NCBI RefSeq assembly: GCF_000186865.1
Contig: NW_008705584.1
Span: forward strand, 355,209-419,208
Source: Aureococcus anophagefferens
Lineage: Eukaryota > Sar > Pelagophyceae > Pelagomonadales > Pelagomonadaceae
Direction: 5' to 3'
Length of the DNA stretch: 64,000 bases
Shown here: positions 60,469-64,000 of the stretch, piece by piece
How positions within the stretch are numbered: the stretch's first letter is position 1
Layout of the letters: each line of letters starts with the position of its first letter
Translations under genes and position numbers: made by a program
The notes under the pieces: model-generated
Told to the model about the DNA's origin: nothing
Database searches by the model: none
The model's input: the letters and a program-made list of their open reading frames with translations, nothing else

Positions 60469-62793
60469 CTAGATGCGCCGTCGAAGGCCGTTGTTACTCA
60501 AGTCAACTACCAGTGGCAGAGTTCCTGTCAGCATTTTAGGGTTTTGATCGTCGATCCCTGGCGTATTCTCCCGAAGTTGCTTCAAAACAAGCAGAGGCTT
60601 AATCGCGCCTCTACCATGCTCGCGCCACCCACAGATGACTGAATCTCCCATGTGTCCATCGAGTAAATATCCCCAACCTGCTGGCGATGTTACCGAAAGA
60701 ACGGTCGGATTGCCATTAACACCACGGACCAATGCGAGCATGCCTACTCTTGAAATTCTGTTGTGCTGTAAATCCACATTCGCCAAAACAGGAGAGAAAG
60801 GAATGAGATGCATGGCGATCGAAGAGGCAGCTAGATCACCTAAGGCATTGTGGTGTAGAATGAGATGCGAGAGTAAATTTGGAATTGTTAGAGCCGGGAA
60901 TCCCAGCATATCTTGCATGTGAAAGAACTGAGTTGCAGGCAAAACCTGTCGGTCATGAAGCGCAACACCCCTGGCGCGTATGCGACTCTTTTGCTTTTTG
61001 TTTGTCGCCAAAAGTAAATGCAAAATTTGGAGAAAAGAATTATCATCCAGATACAGTGATGACAGTTCGAGGTGTACAAGATGGGTTCCCCTGAGCTTTG
61101 TCGTATGAGAACAAATCGAGCAAATGTATTGTAATGCTGCTCTCCACTTGGCAGAAACTTCAGTCTCATCTCTGGCGGCGAAAAGGTGCGCCATCTCCTT
61201 GGTTTGGGTAACTGCTACAGCGTCAAATGACACTGAAGGCTCAACACACTTTCTGGCAGAATCAACACAACGCACGGTTGTGGCTACCTCAGCAAGTTTA
61301 TTAGCAATAATCTCCTCGGCCACGGCTGTCCTCATCCGCCGCCCCAAATTTGCTGGAGAAATTTCAGCATTTTCGTTGCCCATTTTTATTTTAGTACTCA
61401 GCGCAATATCTGCTATGTGAGAAGCTAACCCACGAAAACCAAGCCGCTCAACCAGTCCAACACCTTCTATATCAGTGGGGTCAGCTGGCGCAAGATCCCA
61501 GTGTACGGCATCATGAAGTTTTTGAGAAGCTGGTGCTCTTCTTGCAGCTATAATGCGATTGGTAAAGTCCCTGCTGGGCAAAACCTTGGCATCTGCACAT
61601 CTCAAAAGGTAGTAAATGTGTTCAAGCTGTTTCTCAGCCCGACCTCTCAGATCCAGTGGTTTCTGTTTTGCTGTCATACGAGATCCTGCGAGAAGGTACT
61701 GTATTGCCATATGAGCATCACGTATTGATGCAAGCAGTAGAGTTCGCTCACGTTGCCAGCAAGTTCTCACAGAAGCAGCGATTTGAAGCTGGTGCTCCAG
61801 AAATAGACATCGCAGGCGCAGGGCCTTGAAAATGTGGTCTGTACGAATCTTGGCACTTTTCGCACACGCTAATTTACGCGTAATAATAGGCGTATCTGCT
61901 GCCAGGGAAACAATGGAGGCAGAGTGTGATGCGAGGTGGCTCTTTTCTTCTGCAGTTCTTTCTCGCACCTTTATGGTCTTGTGTGCTGCGCGCTTCTCTA
62001 TGTGCAATCGTCTCTCTGCCTTCACGAGTGCGTTCTCTAGGCGCTTTCTCGCGTGCCGTTCGTTAATCAATTGAGTTTGGTAGTGTGCTTGCTTCTTCAG
62101 AGCAGCGGTTCGCTCCTTTTCAGCAGCGAAAAATTTGCTCGTTTTGCCAAAAGATTCGTGCGTTTTCTCTGACGTGGCCTTCACCGTCAAAAGTTGTCCC
62201 ATTCTCTCTGCTTCTCTTCTCGCAGACAAGGTTTCATGAGCAGCCTCATCACGTTCTTTAGACAGAATTGTAAGCTGCTGGCGCAGCGAAAGTAGTTCCT
62301 GCCTGATGTCAGATATTTGTCGTCGGAGTTGATCTGCATCGTGTTTCTGAGTACCGATCTCTGCGAGTAAAGCAGCAAACTTGTTTGACTTATTCAGGAT
62401 TATGGCCCTTTCAGTCTCTGCAGCAGAACATTTTGAAACATTAAGTTCCATTCTAGCAGTGACATGAGCTTCAGCATTAGAAGCTGCTTCGTGTCTTGCC
62501 GCGTCCCGTTCTTTAGTGCGCAAATCTACCACACGAAGTGTTGCTTCATGGTCCTTTCGGGCAATCTCTGCTGCGGTTCGCCATGAAATCAATTGCTCCC
62601 TCATAGAGCGTAATTCACAATTACACTGGTGTCTCAGCAACGTGTCGTCCGCATTTAAGAGCTGTTTCGCTCTGGCCAGTAATCGCCGTGTAACATTCAA
62701 TTCGTCACTCCATAGTCGACTCTGCCTCATGAAGACTCTTCGTTCGTATAGATCATCGACCTCATTTTGTTCTAGCGAGCTAGGAGACATCAC
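60469..62793 (-). CDS. Uncharacterised coiled-coil protein with C-terminal leucine-rich repeats
   Basis: Single exon, 774 residues from ATG 62793. Residues about 15-300 are almost continuous charged helix with heptad character (RRQISDIRQELLSLRQQLTI; ENALVKAERRLHIEKRAAHK). Residues about 555-680 contain leucine-rich repeats of ribonuclease-inhibitor style (LVHLELSSLYLDDNSFLQIL; LLSHLILHHNALGDLAASSI; LANVDLQHNRISRVGMLAL), and the chain ends with another repeat (LVVDLSNNGLRRRI). No signal peptide or membrane helix. Coil plus LRR is common in ciliary or centrosomal proteins, but no orthologue was recognised. Confidence 0.75.
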   Translation of the reverse strand: MMSPSSLEQNEVDDLYERRVFMRQSRLWSDELNVTRRLLARAKQLLNADDTLLRHQCNCELRSMREQLISWRTAAEIARKDHEATLRVVDLRTKERDAARHEAASNAEAHVTARMELNVSKCSAAETERAIILNKSNKFAALLAEIGTQKHDADQLRRQISDIRQELLSLRQQLTILSKERDEAAHETLSARREAERMGQLLTVKATSEKTHESFGKTSKFFAAEKERTAALKKQAHYQTQLINERHARKRLENALVKAERRLHIEKRAAHKTIKVRERTAEEKSHLASHSASIVSLAADTPIITRKLACAKSAKIRTDHIFKALRLRCLFLEHQLQIAASVRTCWQRERTLLLASIRDAHMAIQYLLAGSRMTAKQKPLDLRGRAEKQLEHIYYLLRCADAKVLPSRDFTNRIIAARRAPASQKLHDAVHWDLAPADPTDIEGVGLVERLGFRGLASHIADIALSTKIKMGNENAEISPANLGRRMRTAVAEEIIANKLAEVATTVRCVDSARKCVEPSVSFDAVAVTQTKEMAHLFAARDETEVSAKWRAALQYICSICSHTTKLRGTHLVHLELSSLYLDDNSFLQILHLLLATNKKQKSRIRARGVALHDRQVLPATQFFHMQDMLGFPALTIPNLLSHLILHHNALGDLAASSIAMHLIPFSPVLANVDLQHNRISRVGMLALVRGVNGNPTVLSVTSPAGWGYLLDGHMGDSVICGWREHGRGAIKPLLVLKQLRENTPGIDDQNPKMLTGTLPLVVDLSNNGLRRRI

Positions 62794-62903
62794 AGAAGCT
62801 CAGGGCTGCCTGGTCAAATCTTGGATTCGACAACAGCTGTCTTTGGTCTAGCTAGCTAGAGGGGCACTGCAGCGCCCGAAGAGCGATTCCTGTCTTCGTA
62901 TAT

Positions 62904-63106
62904 TATAATGACCTCGCTGACAATTTATCTGTGCGGTACCGTGCCTGAGTCTACGCTCATGTGCTACGGGAGTAGCCTCCTTCTTAAGTCAGTTCTAGCA
63001 CCCACTTAAACGGCCTGAACAAATAATGAGCAACCAATATCCAAGGATATTGGGTGGCTCTGTACCAGCGAGCCACTAGGGAGATACAAAACTCTCTATC
63101 TCTCTA
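62904..63106 (+). repeat. Composite LTR-like repeat (both dispersed families adjacent)
   Basis: 62904-63013 matches 48739-48835, and 63050-63106 matches 59864-59920. Between them is a near-palindrome ccaatatccaaggatattgg (63034-63053). This is the only place in the window where the two repeat families are contiguous, so they may be parts of one longer element. Confidence 0.75.
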
Positions 63107-63132
63107 GTTGAAGTCCAAGTTGAAGTGGCGTT

Positions 63133-63160
63133 TAACATATCCCGCCGGCGGGATATGTTA
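63133..63160. repeat. Perfect 28-bp palindrome
   Basis: Each half is taacatatcccgcc and its exact complement, with no spacer. It begins 27 bp after the LTR-like repeat ends. Confidence 0.9.
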
Positions 63161-64000
63161 GTTGCCTATTATTAGTCCACTTGCTGGCAGTTCTTCCCCG
63201 TTTTCTGACTAGTACAGAAGCACGAGATCGACCTCGGTTCAACTTAGCCCAGACCACATCGGGGGAATTAGCCAGGGCTAACCACGCATACCGGCGAATG
63301 CCCGGGAAATAGAAGATAAATATGGGGTCCCTATCGAGCCCGGACGGCGCGGTCCTGGAAGTTATTGGAAATAGGAAGGAACTCAAGCATTCTATTGGCG
63401 GCGAATTACACGGCGCTTCAACAAAAGCAGCGGCTTCGATATACTGGCGTCGTCCGTCTGCCTGTCCCGGGGCAAGCAGCTGCGTCGATTCCAAGACCTG
63501 GCGCTGCGCTTGGTCTATGGACCATGCCGCGCCTCGGGTCCCGCAGCGAATCGCTCCGGAAAGGCCACCGGTCGAAGGTGATCAAATTTGTTTGCGTCGG
63601 GGCAGCCCGTGGATGACGAGAATGGCCGTTACGGTGGGCGGCGGCCGACGAGGGGCCCAGCCTCGTGCTGGGGGTCGAGCTGGCAGCGCGAGTGCGAGGT
63701 GACACCCCCTCGATTGTCCTTCTCGAGCGGCTCGCAAAGGACCGCGCTGCCTGCCTGGAACATGCATTGCGTGGTGAGCACCATGTCACCCGCGGCGTCG
63801 CCTCCCGGAGGCGGTGAGGTGATCTCGATCAAATCGGCTCGAGCCGAAGAGCTGCCGCGAGTGGATCTGATCACCCTCATGACGAACGATTCCCGACGCT
63901 CTGTGGCTCAAAGGCGACCGAGAATCGGGTCGGGGGAAGCTGCCGCGGCCCATTTTACCCCGTGGGGCTGCCCGTTTGCGTCGCCTCGCAATCGTCCGAA

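Larger units (their letters stand above)
62794..64000. other. Spacer to right edge with LTR-like repeats and palindrome
   Basis: Carries repeat copies 62904-63013 and 63050-63106 and a perfect palindrome at 63133-63160. Beyond 63300 the sequence is GC-rich. The minus frame 63880-63629 (with GDMVLTTQCMFQAGSAVLCE) has ordinary composition and could be an exon of a gene extending past the edge; no family recognised. Confidence 0.4.

Noticed and set aside
63418..63880. Gene at the right edge on the minus strand
   Set aside because: Composition is plausible but no family or splice chain could be supported, so it is only noted in the spacer entry.

Overview
The window looks like nuclear DNA of a unicellular eukaryote. 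It has about thirteen protein-coding genes, most with several very short introns (about 35-90 nt, mainly GT-AG), separated by wide repeat-rich spacers. Gene content points to a flagellated alga: a kinesin-2-type motor and a DRC3-like nexin-dynein regulatory subunit imply motile cilia, and a 2-isopropylmalate synthase with a hydrophobic N-terminal leader suggests plastid-type leucine synthesis. The CBP/p300 layout (TAZ-KIX-bromodomain-HAT-ZZ-TAZ) and its N-terminal block resemble, from memory, stramenopile homologues. A photosynthetic stramenopile is my best guess, inferred from families and not proven. Coding DNA has mid-range GC; many spacers and mobile elements are far more GC-rich.

Layout. 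1-4658 (+): 3' part of THOC2 (mRNA export), cut by the left edge. 5403-6288: compact MULE-like transposon with 10-bp target-site duplications and a SWIM zinc-finger ORF. 6919-9144 (+): uncharacterised single-exon protein. 10849-13689 (+): cysteine desulfurase-like domain fused to a TtcA-like tRNA thiolase. 14697-16912 (-): kinesin-2-like motor. 18679-20733 (-): 2-isopropylmalate synthase. 20760-22440: very GC-rich spacer. 22912-25140 (-): decayed Ty1/copia element carrying half of a cytosine-C5 DNA methyltransferase. 27619-32070 (-): CBP/p300-like acetyltransferase. 32684-33240 (-): copia RNase H remnant. 33849-37179 (+): O-GlcNAc transferase. 38902-about 42086 (-): tyrosinase-like dicopper protein. 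43092-45247 (+): Nup88-like nucleoporin. 46143-46907 (+): Rab5-like GTPase. 47262-47311: assembly gap. 48930-52171 (+): MCM3. 53990-55582 (-) and 55840-58860 (+): DRC3 and a DysF-CDPK fusion sharing a 257-bp divergent promoter region. 59918-60070 (-): second copia remnant. 60469-62793 (-): coiled-coil/LRR protein.

These are mostly independent housekeeping genes (mRNA export, replication, nuclear pore, chromatin, endosome, cilium) and not a pathway cluster. The unusual content is the two domain fusions (desulfurase-TtcA, DysF-kinase-EF-hand), the methyltransferase-bearing retroelement, the transposon with subrepeat-built ends, and a set of introns whose protein-supported junctions do not fit GT-AG. 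Splice sites were worked out by hand from frame and family conservation. For isopropylmalate synthase, CBP/p300, kinesin, O-GlcNAc transferase and Rab5 the exon phases close exactly; elsewhere single junctions remain open.
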